DNA of 64,000 nt, taken from JANQMY01 sp965228775 (lineage in GTDB: Bacteria > Pseudomonadota > Alphaproteobacteria > JANQMY01). Made by a program: the position numbers and the translations under genes. The stretch lies in contig OZ245840.1 of NCBI GenBank assembly GCA_965228775.1, forward strand, positions 2,108,001 to 2,172,000. Reading direction: 5' to 3'. The notes beneath the pieces were generated by a model. It made no database searches. It was given only the letters and a program-made list of their open reading frames with translations, and was not told the origin of the DNA. Shown here one piece after another: positions 35,119 through 42,775 of this stretch; within the stretch, counting starts at the first letter, position 1; every line of letters starts with the position of its first letter.

Positions 35119-35906
35119 TCAAAGCTTTCATCTTCGATTGGGCGGGCACCATGGTGGACTTCGGGTGCATGGTTCCCACGCGCGCCATGCAGCGGGCCTT
35201 CAGCGATGTGGGCATGACGGTCTCCGATGCCCAAATTCGCCAGGACATGGGCAAAGCGAAACATGCCCATATCGAGGCTATATTGTCGGTCCCCTCTATT
35301 GATCAGGCTTGGAAAGATCATCACGGCCGAGCTTGGACCGGTACAGACATCGACAATTTACTTAGCGCAATGGAAAAGCACACCAGATCGGAAGCCGTGG
35401 CCAGCGCGGTCCCAATTCCAGGCGCACTTGAGCTTGTGGACTTGCTGCGGCAGCAAGATATCAAAGTGGGGTCCACCACCGGATACACCAAATCCATAAT
35501 GGACGCCGTGGTGCCTGAAGCCGCCCGCAATGGATACGCGCCCGATGTGATGATCTGCGCGGACGATGTGCCTGTGGGCCGGCCCGCCCCTTTCATGATT
35601 TGGCAAGCTCTTGAGAAAATGGGTGTGTGGCCCGCCGCCGCCTGTGTCAAAGTTGATGATGCGCCGGTCGGCATCGCCGCCGGGCGAAACGCGGGCATGG
35701 TGACGATTGGATTGGCAGCTTCCGGCAACGGTGTCGGCTTAGCCATGCAGGAATTTGAGGCACTTCCGGCCAATGAGCGGCAGGAACGCGTCGATGCCTC
35801 CGGTGCGTTATTACGAGATGCCGATGCAGATTATGTGGTGGCAACCGTCGCGGATATCCCCCCTCTGCTCAACGAAATCGTCGCCCGCATTGCAGATAAC
35901 CATTAG
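35115..35906 (+). CDS. phnX: Phosphonoacetaldehyde hydrolase (phosphonatase)
   Basis: 263 residues. HAD-superfamily enzyme that splits phosphonoacetaldehyde into acetaldehyde and phosphate. It has the nucleophile motif IFDWAGTMVD (PhnX-specific DWAGT), the Schiff-base Lys in MGKAKHAHIEAI, GSTTGYTKSIMD, DDVPVGRPAPFM, and KVDDAPVGIAAGRNAGM with the Mg2+-binding acidic pair. The Lys tells it apart from the PhnX-like TIGR03351 family, which usually accompanies TIGR03364 oxidases. ATG overlaps the oxidase stop. It would consume the aldehyde made by the preceding enzyme. Confidence 0.92.
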   Translation: MIKAFIFDWAGTMVDFGCMVPTRAMQRAFSDVGMTVSDAQIRQDMGKAKHAHIEAILSVPSIDQAWKDHHGRAWTGTDIDNLLSAMEKHTRSEAVASAVPIPGALELVDLLRQQDIKVGSTTGYTKSIMDAVVPEAARNGYAPDVMICADDVPVGRPAPFMIWQALEKMGVWPAAACVKVDDAPVGIAAGRNAGMVTIGLAASGNGVGLAMQEFEALPANERQERVDASGALLRDADADYVVATVADIPPLLNEIVARIADNH

Positions 35907-35914
35907 GGTTGCCC

Positions 35915-37396
35915 ATGCCTCGCAAGGTACTCTTCATTTCCGTCGATCAAATGCGGGCCGATTTCGCGGGATTCGCGGGCCACTCTACAATCCGTACACC
36001 GAATATCGACGCCTTGGCCGCCGAGAGCACGGTCTTTACAAAACACTTCACGAACACGGTTCCCTGTGGTCCCGCACGGGCCACGATGCTGACCGGCCTT
36101 TACCCCATGACCCACAGATCGGTCACCAACGGCACGCCGCTTGATGCGCGCTTTACCAACGTCGCCCTCGAAGTTCAGAAGCTCGGCATTGACCCCGTGC
36201 TCTTCGGGTATACGGACAGCTCCGTCGATCCGCGCACGGTGGCAAAGGATGATCCGCGCCTCAATACCTATGAAGGTGTACTGCCGGGATTTACCCAAGG
36301 TGCCAATTTGAATCTGGAGGGATTGGACCAATGGCTCGCCTGGCTGTCAGAGCTGGGCTATGACGTTCCTGACCGGGCGCTGGACATCTACAACCATGCG
36401 GGCACAGAAGGGCCGCTTGCCGATTTCTCAAATGCGCCGGCAAAATACAAGGCCGAACATTCGGATATGGCGTTCATTGCCAACAAAGCGATGGACTATA
36501 TAGATCAGCACCAATCGGACGATTGGTTTGTCCATTTGGTCTTTCTCAGGCCCCATCCACCGCTGATCGCGCCCGCACCGTACAACGATATGTATGATTG
36601 GCGTGACGTCACCGTTCCGGAGGTAGAGGAAGAAGACGCACATCCGCTGGTTCAGGTCTGGCGCAGCATTATCGACAGCCCGGATTATTTCATGAGCCAG
36701 GTGAGCATGACGCAATTGTCGGACGATGACATTCGCAAGGCTATATCGGTCTATATGGGCCTGATCACGGAGGTAGACGACCAGATCGGACGTGTCTGCG
36801 ATCTTCTTAAGGCAACCGGTCAGTGGGACGACACGCTGGTGATCTTCACGTCAGACCATGGCGAAGAGTTGGGCGATCACGGCCTGTGGGGCAAAGGCGG
36901 ATTTTACGACGGCAGTTACCGCGTTCCATTGATTATCCGCGACCCAGGAGGTCAGAACGTATCACAAGTCGATCTGTTTACGGAGCATGTGGATATTGCC
37001 CCGTCGATCCTCGCTTGGCTGGGAGCTGACATCCCTTATCCGTGGGACGGTGTCAGCTTGAAGTCTCTTATGGCTGGTGACGCCGCATCAGATTGGCGCG
37101 ATGGCGTTTTCCTGGAATTCGACTTCCGTTTTGCCGCCCCAGATGCCCCGCCCGATCCCGCCAAACGCGATGCGGACAAGAATCAACTTTGTATTTGGCG
37201 CGATGAAGATTTCAAATATGTACACTTTGTCGGCCTGCCGCCGGTTCTTTTTGATCTGCGTACCGACCCCGGGGAAACCGCCAATCTCGCGGACGATCCT
37301 ATTTATGCGCCGGTATGTGCCAAGTACCTCTCCAAAATTCTGGATCACCGCATGATGCATGCGGACCGCCAGCTGACGCACATTCGCCTGGGATGA
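35915..37396 (+). CDS. Phosphonate monoester hydrolase / arylsulfatase-superfamily enzyme
   Basis: 493 residues, ATG 35915 with AGGG six bases upstream. The N-terminal metal site is VLFISVDQMRADF. The formylglycine signature is VPCGPARATMLTGLYP (C-x-P-x-R type), whose Cys is converted to formylglycine. Second metal site: FTSDHGEELGDHGLWGK. The C-terminus (FKYVHF..LPP, FDLR.DP.E..NLADDP, HADR.LTH) matches, from memory, the Rhizobium/Burkholderia phosphonate monoester hydrolase group, which cleaves phosphonate and phosphate esters with some sulfatase activity. No signal peptide, so cytoplasmic. Next to PhnX it could free an aminophosphonate from an ester. Confidence 0.85.
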   Translation: MPRKVLFISVDQMRADFAGFAGHSTIRTPNIDALAAESTVFTKHFTNTVPCGPARATMLTGLYPMTHRSVTNGTPLDARFTNVALEVQKLGIDPVLFGYTDSSVDPRTVAKDDPRLNTYEGVLPGFTQGANLNLEGLDQWLAWLSELGYDVPDRALDIYNHAGTEGPLADFSNAPAKYKAEHSDMAFIANKAMDYIDQHQSDDWFVHLVFLRPHPPLIAPAPYNDMYDWRDVTVPEVEEEDAHPLVQVWRSIIDSPDYFMSQVSMTQLSDDDIRKAISVYMGLITEVDDQIGRVCDLLKATGQWDDTLVIFTSDHGEELGDHGLWGKGGFYDGSYRVPLIIRDPGGQNVSQVDLFTEHVDIAPSILAWLGADIPYPWDGVSLKSLMAGDAASDWRDGVFLEFDFRFAAPDAPPDPAKRDADKNQLCIWRDEDFKYVHFVGLPPVLFDLRTDPGETANLADDPIYAPVCAKYLSKILDHRMMHADRQLTHIRLG

Positions 37397-37430
37397 AAGA
37401 TTTTCAGCCATCGACCGAAAAGGAAATGCC

Positions 37431-38240
37431 ATGACCGACCTTTACGCCGCCTATACCAAACTTGCCATAGACCAGCCTGCGCCACGGGTCTTACGCCTGA
37501 AGTTCAACAATCCGGAAACCTACAACTCCGTGGACGAGGAAACACATACGCAAATCACCGATATTTGGCGCGACATTGACCGGGATCCTGATATCAATGC
37601 GGTGCTGGTCACAGGAGAAGGCAAGGCGTTTTCGTCGGGTGGCGACTTCGGCATGATCGAAAACATGACCGGCAATCACCAGGCCGTCATGAAAACTTGG
37701 AAGGAAGCCAAAGACCTCGTCTACAACATGATCAATTGCAACAAGCCAATCGTTTCGGCCATTAACGGCCCCGCCGCCGGCGCCGGATTGGTGGTGGGCA
37801 TCCTTGCCGACATCTCCATAGCCGGAAAGAAGGCGAGATTGGTGGATGGGCACCCGCGCCTCGGCGTTGCAGCGGGAGACGTGGCCGCAATTATCTGGCC
37901 TCTGCTGTGCGGCATGGCGAAAGCCAAATACTACCTGCTATCCGGCAAACCTGTTACCGGCGAAGAGGCCGAACGCATTGGCCTCGTCTCTCTGTGCGTC
38001 GAGGACGACGAGCTACAGAAAGTTGCTCTTGAAACGGCGGCAGACCTTGCCAATGGCTCTCAAAGCGCCATTCGCTGGACCAAATATTCCCTCAACAACT
38101 GGCTGCGCATGGCAGGACCCACATTCGACACATCAACGGCTTTGGAAATGTTGGGCTTTCTGGGCGAGGATGCCAAAGAAGGGGTCGCCGCCCACCGCGA
38201 AAAACGGGCGCCAAACTTCCAGAAAGACTGCCCTATTTAA
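37431..38240 (+). CDS. Enoyl-CoA hydratase/isomerase-family protein
   Basis: 269 residues, ATG 37431 preceded by AAAGGAAA. Crotonase-fold motifs: LKFNNPETYNSV, GKAFSSGGDFGMIE (oxyanion hole), NKPIVSAINGPAAGAGLVVG (second oxyanion Gly), then a long helix and C-terminal trimer region. The usual hydratase Glu in the third conserved segment is not clear (HPRLGVAAGDVAA), so it may be an isomerase, hydrolase or other crotonase. It is 34 bases after the hydrolase gene and may be part of the same transcript, though a link to phosphonate use is not obvious. Confidence 0.85.
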   Translation: MTDLYAAYTKLAIDQPAPRVLRLKFNNPETYNSVDEETHTQITDIWRDIDRDPDINAVLVTGEGKAFSSGGDFGMIENMTGNHQAVMKTWKEAKDLVYNMINCNKPIVSAINGPAAGAGLVVGILADISIAGKKARLVDGHPRLGVAAGDVAAIIWPLLCGMAKAKYYLLSGKPVTGEEAERIGLVSLCVEDDELQKVALETAADLANGSQSAIRWTKYSLNNWLRMAGPTFDTSTALEMLGFLGEDAKEGVAAHREKRAPNFQKDCPI

Positions 38241-38256
38241 GTCTTTATACGGATGA

Positions 38257-39258
38257 TCATCGGTAAAGCAGTTCGCCGATCGCCGCATCGTCCGATGCAA
38301 TGCGTTTTAGATCTTGTGAGGCCTTGTCAATGATCGGATGCGACTTTTCGACGATAGCTTCTTGCCAGCTTTGCCGCTGCTTTAGGTCGCGGTAGTATTG
38401 TTCCAATCGCGCGAAATCATTTTCGGCAAAGAAGTGATCGAGCCAGCCTGTTTCATCCAGCCGAAGAAAGATGCACGTCCAGGACACATCAGCCAGCGTG
38501 TATTGATCTCCCAAGATCCATGGACCGCCGGACGTTTCCAGATGATCCTGAAACTCCGCGAGGTGCCTCACCATGCAATCACGACTCTTGGTGACGACTT
38601 TCTGGATCTGACCGACAGCCAGCATGTTCCGAAGTCCCCGCAGCTTCGACATGGTGAAAAAGATCGGCCGCATCTTGTCCGGATGAAACAGAAGACCAAC
38701 CAGAATGTTCCGCAAGGGAATATAGCGAATGGCGGTGACGAAAATCGGCATGGTGAGACCGGGAATGCAGCTGCCGGCATTTTTTTCGATACCGCCCAAC
38801 GGATCGCCGCTGGAGATCGATCCGCGATCGACCCACTTCTGCATTTCCGCCTTTTCCGCCTCGTCCGCTGGCACTAAGCTCGGCGCACCGGCCGGTGCAT
38901 GTTCGGCGGCATACGCCAAGATATCATCGGACTCATAAACCGGATGGCCATTGTGCACCAAAGTCGGCAGAAGTCCTGCCGGATTGACCTTCAAGTAATG
39001 CGGGCTGATGGTCTCATACGTGCCGGTCTCAATAAGATCGATGGGCCGATGCTTGTACGGAACTCCCAGTTCCGCCATGACGATCCGTGTCTTGCGTGAA
39101 CAATGAGAAAATGAGTTGCCGTACAACTCGAATTCCTGGTCATGAGACAACGTGATGTCCGGCTTAAGGCCACCGGTCACGGGATGAGACCGCCGCCTCT
39201 GCTTCTCCCAGAAAAACCAGACGAGCAACGCCAGCAATATGAGCAAAACAAAAAACAC
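38257..39258 (-). CDS. Membrane-anchored glutathione S-transferase-like protein
   Basis: 333 residues from GTG 39258, whose G is shared with the TAG of the TetR gene. An N-terminal single helix (MFFVLLILLALLVWFFW) followed by basic residues is a membrane anchor with the rest in the cytosol. Then come a thioredoxin-like GST N-domain (ELYGNSFSHCSRKTRIVMAEL, NPAGLLPTLV, ESDDILAYAAEH) and an all-helical C-domain with an insertion of ~70 residues, ending in WILGDQYTLADVSWTCIFLRL. The layout resembles eukaryotic GDAP1-type GSTs more than ordinary soluble ones. Likely role: glutathione-dependent isomerisation or detoxification in the aromatic/VOC pathway opposite, controlled by the TetR. Confidence 0.83.
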   Translation of the reverse strand: MFFVLLILLALLVWFFWEKQRRRSHPVTGGLKPDITLSHDQEFELYGNSFSHCSRKTRIVMAELGVPYKHRPIDLIETGTYETISPHYLKVNPAGLLPTLVHNGHPVYESDDILAYAAEHAPAGAPSLVPADEAEKAEMQKWVDRGSISSGDPLGGIEKNAGSCIPGLTMPIFVTAIRYIPLRNILVGLLFHPDKMRPIFFTMSKLRGLRNMLAVGQIQKVVTKSRDCMVRHLAEFQDHLETSGGPWILGDQYTLADVSWTCIFLRLDETGWLDHFFAENDFARLEQYYRDLKQRQSWQEAIVEKSHPIIDKASQDLKRIASDDAAIGELLYR

Positions 39259-39908
39259 TATGAGGTGCCCGGATTGAGATCGCGCAGTTTTTCAATCAAG
39301 TCTGCTACCAACCGCGCATGCGCTGTGATGAAATCGTCAGACATTGGGTCCGTATCGAATAGCTTCTGGCACTCATGCGACACAGAGAAAACAAAGGATG
39401 AAGACCCGACCATGATGTAGTAACTGTGCGGATCAATCTGCACGCCCAGCAGTTCATTCAGGCGCACAAGCAACTTCGACACATGTTCATCGACAATGTA
39501 GTCCATGCGCCAGGATTTGGTCTTCCCTTCTTGCACCATGAGCCGATTGAGTTCCGGCACTTCGGCACTAAACCGGACGAAGGTTGGGATGAATACACGC
39601 AGGCGCTGATCCCGCGGCAGATCCCGAATGGTATCTTCCGCCCGCCCCACGCGTTCTTCCATACGCGCGAAAACACCGTCTACCACACGGCGCCACAGCG
39701 CCTCTTTGGTGTTGAAGTGATACGCGACCAGTCCACGCTGGACGCCTGCCTCCGTTTCGATCATCCGTACAGAAACACCATCATAGCCGAAGGTGGCAAA
39801 GAGATCGCTGGCGGCCTTGAGCAACTGCTCCTGTGTTTCTTCCGCACGTTTTTGCAAGGCGCGCTTCCGTTTTCCCGGTCCAGGCGACGTATCTGTGAGT
39901 GATGACAA
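39258..39908 (-). CDS. TetR-family transcriptional regulator
   Basis: 216 residues; TTG 39908 with AGAGG seven bases upstream. The DNA-binding N-terminus (QLLKAASDLFATFGYDGVSVRMIETEAGVQRGLVAYHFNTKEAL) is a canonical TetR helix-turn-helix. The C-terminal ligand domain is not assignable. Overlaps the GST gene by one base, so they are one operon, and is divergent from the VOC gene, suggesting that it represses both directions in response to an aromatic or acyl ligand. Confidence 0.88.
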   Translation of the reverse strand: MSSLTDTSPGPGKRKRALQKRAEETQEQLLKAASDLFATFGYDGVSVRMIETEAGVQRGLVAYHFNTKEALWRRVVDGVFARMEERVGRAEDTIRDLPRDQRLRVFIPTFVRFSAEVPELNRLMVQEGKTKSWRMDYIVDEHVSKLLVRLNELLGVQIDPHSYYIMVGSSSFVFSVSHECQKLFDTDPMSDDFITAHARLVADLIEKLRDLNPGTS

Positions 39909-39921
39909 AACTTACCTCTAA

Positions 39922-39974
39922 AAACTTGTTGCATGACATAAATAACACATATATCTTCTTCGTACAACAAGTTT
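39922..39974. promoter_or_regulatory. Inverted-repeat candidate operator between TetR and VOC genes
   Basis: AAACTTGTTG (39922-39931) and its exact complement CAACAAGTTT (39965-39974) flank an AT-rich 33-base spacer that could hold both divergent promoters. This is a plausible pair of half-sites for the TetR dimer(s). Confidence 0.45.
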
Positions 39975-39994
39975 AATCCGCTGTGGAGAGCCCA

Positions 39995-40930
39995 ATGAGC
40001 CCTCAAAAAATTTGCGCCAAAGACCTTGCCTATGTTCGGTTTCGCGCGCCGGATCTGGATAAAATGGAAGCGTTTCTGGTCGATTTTGGCCTGGTCCGCG
40101 CCGCGCGTACGGACGACACCCTCTATATGCGTGGGCTTGACGACGCCCCTTTCTTTCATGTCACGCATAAAGGGGACGCGGGTTTCGTGGGCCTTGCCTT
40201 CCTGATGCCGTCGCTGACGGATCTGGAAGCGCTTAGCACCATGGAAGGGGCAAGCGCGATCGAAGACATTGCCGAACCCGGCGGTGGAAAACGCGTTGTC
40301 TTTACCGACCCTAATGGCTTCCAGGTGGAAGCGGTAGCCGCGCGGGACAGCGTCGGCACCCGCCCGATCACCCGTATTACCCCTGCCAACGATGCAACCC
40401 ATTCGCCGCGTTTGGGCGAACCCTTGCGTACACCGCACGGCCCGGCGGAAGTAAAACGGCTCGGCCATTGCGTCATTAACGTCATCGACTTCCGCCAAAG
40501 CGAAACTTGGTACAAGGAGCGTTTTGGCCTGGTAACCTCAGATGAGGTTGAAATCGAAAAAGACGCACCTCTTGGCGCCTTTCTGAGATGCGACCAAGGC
40601 GCCACTCATGTGGACCATCACACGCTATTCCTAGTGGGAGCGGGCCAGCCGGGCTTCAATCACGCAGCGTTCGAGGTTGCCCATGTGGACGATCTCATGG
40701 CTGGCCACAGCCATCTCATGTCCAAAGAATACGACCATGAATGGGGCATCGGCCGCCACATACTGGGCAGCCAGGTGTTTGACTATTGGCGAGACCCCTG
40801 GGGTCACACGGTGGAACACTGGACCGATGGTGATCTGTTTAACGACAAGAACCCACCCAATAAGCAACCACTCGACACACTTCTTGGCGTTCAGTGGGGC
40901 CCGCCACCACCGCCGACACTTGGAAGCTAA
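39995..40930 (+). CDS. VOC-family extradiol-dioxygenase-like protein
   Basis: 311 residues, ATG 39995 with GGAGAG close upstream (GTG 39983 in frame). Two tandem vicinal-oxygen-chelate modules: the first (residues ~10-120) with AYVRFRAPDLDKMEAFLVDFGL, and the second (~150-285) with the metal ligands HCVINV, NHAAFEV and HTVEHWTDGD in the family order (His-His-Glu). Consistent with a catechol-type ring-cleaving dioxygenase. Paired with an FAH-family hydrolase 32 bases downstream, which typically splits the acyl-pyruvate product of ring cleavage. Substrate unknown. Confidence 0.83.
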   Translation: MSPQKICAKDLAYVRFRAPDLDKMEAFLVDFGLVRAARTDDTLYMRGLDDAPFFHVTHKGDAGFVGLAFLMPSLTDLEALSTMEGASAIEDIAEPGGGKRVVFTDPNGFQVEAVAARDSVGTRPITRITPANDATHSPRLGEPLRTPHGPAEVKRLGHCVINVIDFRQSETWYKERFGLVTSDEVEIEKDAPLGAFLRCDQGATHVDHHTLFLVGAGQPGFNHAAFEVAHVDDLMAGHSHLMSKEYDHEWGIGRHILGSQVFDYWRDPWGHTVEHWTDGDLFNDKNPPNKQPLDTLLGVQWGPPPPPTLGS

Positions 40931-40962
40931 GTACATCGTATGCGAATGATCAGGACAGACAC

Positions 40963-41838
40963 ATGAAGCTCGCAACCTTTACACAGCATGGCCAGACGCG
41001 CATCGGCGTCGTCGTCGGAAATGCACTTGTTGACTTGTCAACTGCCGCCCCCGAATTGCCAACAGACATGGTTGCGTTTCTCGCCGCTGGCGATACTGCG
41101 ATGAAAGCCGCACAGGAAGCCGCAGCAAGCGCCACGGACAAGATCCCTTTGGCCGATGTGACGTTGGAGGCGCCCATCCTCAAACCATCAAAGGTATTGG
41201 CCATCGGCCTTAATTACGCGGATCACGTCGCCGAATCCAAAATGGAAACACCGCAGCACCAGATCTGGTTCACAAAGTCCCCCACCAGCATTGCCGGGCC
41301 GTCCGCGGGCATTCTGAATCCCAGCGTCTCCGACCTGACGGACTACGAGGCTGAACTGTGTTTCGTGATCGGCAAGCGCGCTCGGCATGTGCCGCGCAAT
41401 CGCGCGCATGAAGTGATCGCCGGATACTTTTGTGGCAATGACGTCTCCGTCCGCGACTGGCAACTGCGCACACCGCAATTCACGATCGGGAAAAGCTTCG
41501 ATACGCATGCGCCCATCGGTCCGTGGATCACGACGTCCGACGACGTCGGTGACCCTCATACGCTCGACATCAAGTGCTATGTGAATGACGATCTACGCCA
41601 AAACTCAAACACAAAGCACCTGATTTTCGACTGTTTCGCACAGGTGGAAGAACTCACCAAGGCGATGACGTTGGAACCGGGCGACGTCATCTTCAGCGGC
41701 ACGCCAAGCGGTGTCGGCGGCGCTATGGATCCGATGCAATTCCTGAAAACCGGCGACAAGGTCAAAGTCGAAATCGAAAAACTTGGCGCCATTGAAAACA
41801 CAATGGTGGAAGAAAAAGCCGAAACCCTTATCGGCTGA
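40963..41838 (+). CDS. Fumarylacetoacetate hydrolase-family protein
   Basis: 291 residues, ATG 40963 behind AGGA; the upstream in-frame extension to 40894 overlaps the preceding gene and is not needed. FAH fold motifs: IGLNYADHVAESKMETP, YEAELCFVIGKRARH (metal-binding Glu/Asp), GNDVSVRDWQ, KSFDTHAPIGPWI, GDVIFSGTPSGVG. Members hydrolyse acylpyruvates or fumarylacetoacetate, or decarboxylate keto-acids. With the VOC dioxygenase it forms a two-step ring-cleavage/hydrolysis unit. Confidence 0.87.
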   Translation: MKLATFTQHGQTRIGVVVGNALVDLSTAAPELPTDMVAFLAAGDTAMKAAQEAAASATDKIPLADVTLEAPILKPSKVLAIGLNYADHVAESKMETPQHQIWFTKSPTSIAGPSAGILNPSVSDLTDYEAELCFVIGKRARHVPRNRAHEVIAGYFCGNDVSVRDWQLRTPQFTIGKSFDTHAPIGPWITTSDDVGDPHTLDIKCYVNDDLRQNSNTKHLIFDCFAQVEELTKAMTLEPGDVIFSGTPSGVGGAMDPMQFLKTGDKVKVEIEKLGAIENTMVEEKAETLIG

Positions 41839-41974
41839 GATTACCGCAGGCACGCGCCGGCTTTGGTTAATGCAAGACAGGAAATACTTCCGAACTTGAT
41901 CTGCCCGCTTGACGAATCGCTTCTTTCATGAGGAACTATAGACCTGTGTTTAACAAACGAAAGGAGGTGATCGG
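41839..41974. other. Intergenic gap before the small ORF
   Basis: About 130 bases; no ORF or obvious operator. AT-rich around 41935-41960, so a promoter for the small transcript could lie here. Confidence 0.3.
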
Positions 41975-42061
41975 ATGTCTAACCCTTTGGTAACGGTCTT
42001 TGCCGGAGTTACGGTGGAAATCGGAAAAGAGCTTGACGTTACGGTCACGCTCGAAACCTAG
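41975..42061 (+). CDS. Candidate 28-residue small protein with a near-perfect Shine-Dalgarno site
   Basis: ATG 41975 is preceded by AAGGAGGTGATCGG, the full complement of the 16S rRNA 3' end, at suitable spacing. The ORF reads MSNPLVTVFAGVTVEIGKEL and eight more residues (DVTVTLET) to TAG 42061. It is alternately hydrophobic and acidic, like a beta-hairpin, with no membrane helix. A rho-independent terminator follows ~75 bases later, so a short dedicated transcript is plausible. Alternatively this is a leader or a ribosome-binding decoy. Confidence 0.45.
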   Translation: MSNPLVTVFAGVTVEIGKELDVTVTLET

Positions 42062-42136
42062 GTTTTTGCTGATATACGGCAAATACATGCGCATACGGAC
42101 ATAAAACGATCCGTGTGGCAGCCAAAAGGTTCTTTC

Positions 42137-42166
42137 AGCGCCGCGTTTATCGCGGCGCTTTTTTTT
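42137..42166 (+). terminator. Rho-independent terminator after the small ORF
   Basis: Stem AGCGCCGCG / CGCGGCGCT with loop TTTAT, followed by eight T. Strong on the plus strand; there is no T run on the minus strand, so it does not serve the Lrp gene as a canonical terminator. Confidence 0.85.
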
Positions 42167-42180
42167 GCGCACTGTCTGTC

Positions 42181-42651
42181 TTACAGTGGCAGGGCCGTCG
42201 AGGCCTTAACCTCTTTCAAGACAAATCCGGAAGACATGTCCTTGACTCCCGGATATTGCAGCAAGCGGTTCATGACGAGATCGGAAAATGCATCCAAGTC
42301 TGTTGCCACCGCCTTCAAGAGGTAATCGTACCCGCCGCTCACAGCGTAACATTCGATGATCAAGGGCTCCCGGTTGACCGCTACCATGAATTTTTCCCGC
42401 GTTTCTTCAGACCGCTGATCCATACTGAGCTGGATGAAAGCGGTGACGTCGAATCCGAGCTTTTTCGCATCGAGCAGTGCCGCATAGCTTTTAATGATGC
42501 CGCCTTCTTCCAATTGCTTGAGGCGACGCAGGCAGGGCGACTCTGAAAGTCCGGACTTCTTTGCAAGATCCACATTGGAAATGCGGCCTTCCGCCTGCAA
42601 GACAGTCAGCATTCGCCGTTCGGCTGCGGCCAGTTTTTGAGTGGATTCCAT
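42181..42651 (-). CDS. Lrp/AsnC-family transcriptional regulator
   Basis: 156 residues: N-terminal winged helix-turn-helix (LDxxERRML-like AAERRMLTVLQAEGRISNVD, LAKKSGLSESPCLRRLKQLE) and C-terminal RAM ligand domain (AVSGGYDYLLKAVATDLDAF). Divergent from HPPD, so it probably controls aromatic amino-acid catabolism in response to an amino acid such as phenylalanine or tyrosine, as is common in this gene order. Confidence 0.92.
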   Translation of the reverse strand: MESTQKLAAAERRMLTVLQAEGRISNVDLAKKSGLSESPCLRRLKQLEEGGIIKSYAALLDAKKLGFDVTAFIQLSMDQRSEETREKFMVAVNREPLIIECYAVSGGYDYLLKAVATDLDAFSDLVMNRLLQYPGVKDMSSGFVLKEVKASTALPL

Positions 42652-42775
42652 CTATTTCGACCTTGAATCGGTTATTTCCACCCATTTTCTTCCTCTTTTC
42701 ATCAAAATAGCAAGGAAATATCGACTGTTTGAGCGTATCGTGTCTACGGCTTTTACGAAAATAGGCGATATCACC
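42652..42775. promoter_or_regulatory. Divergent lrp-hppD control region
   Basis: AT-rich, with inverted TATTTCC (42673-42679) and GGAAATA (42714-42720), a plausible Lrp half-site pair. The HPPD ribosome site (AGGCGAT before ATG 42776) is weak. Confidence 0.35.

Noticed and set aside
38250..38275. GATGATCATC palindrome near the GST stop as a terminator
   Set aside because: Perfect but only 10 bases with no loop or T run; likely chance.
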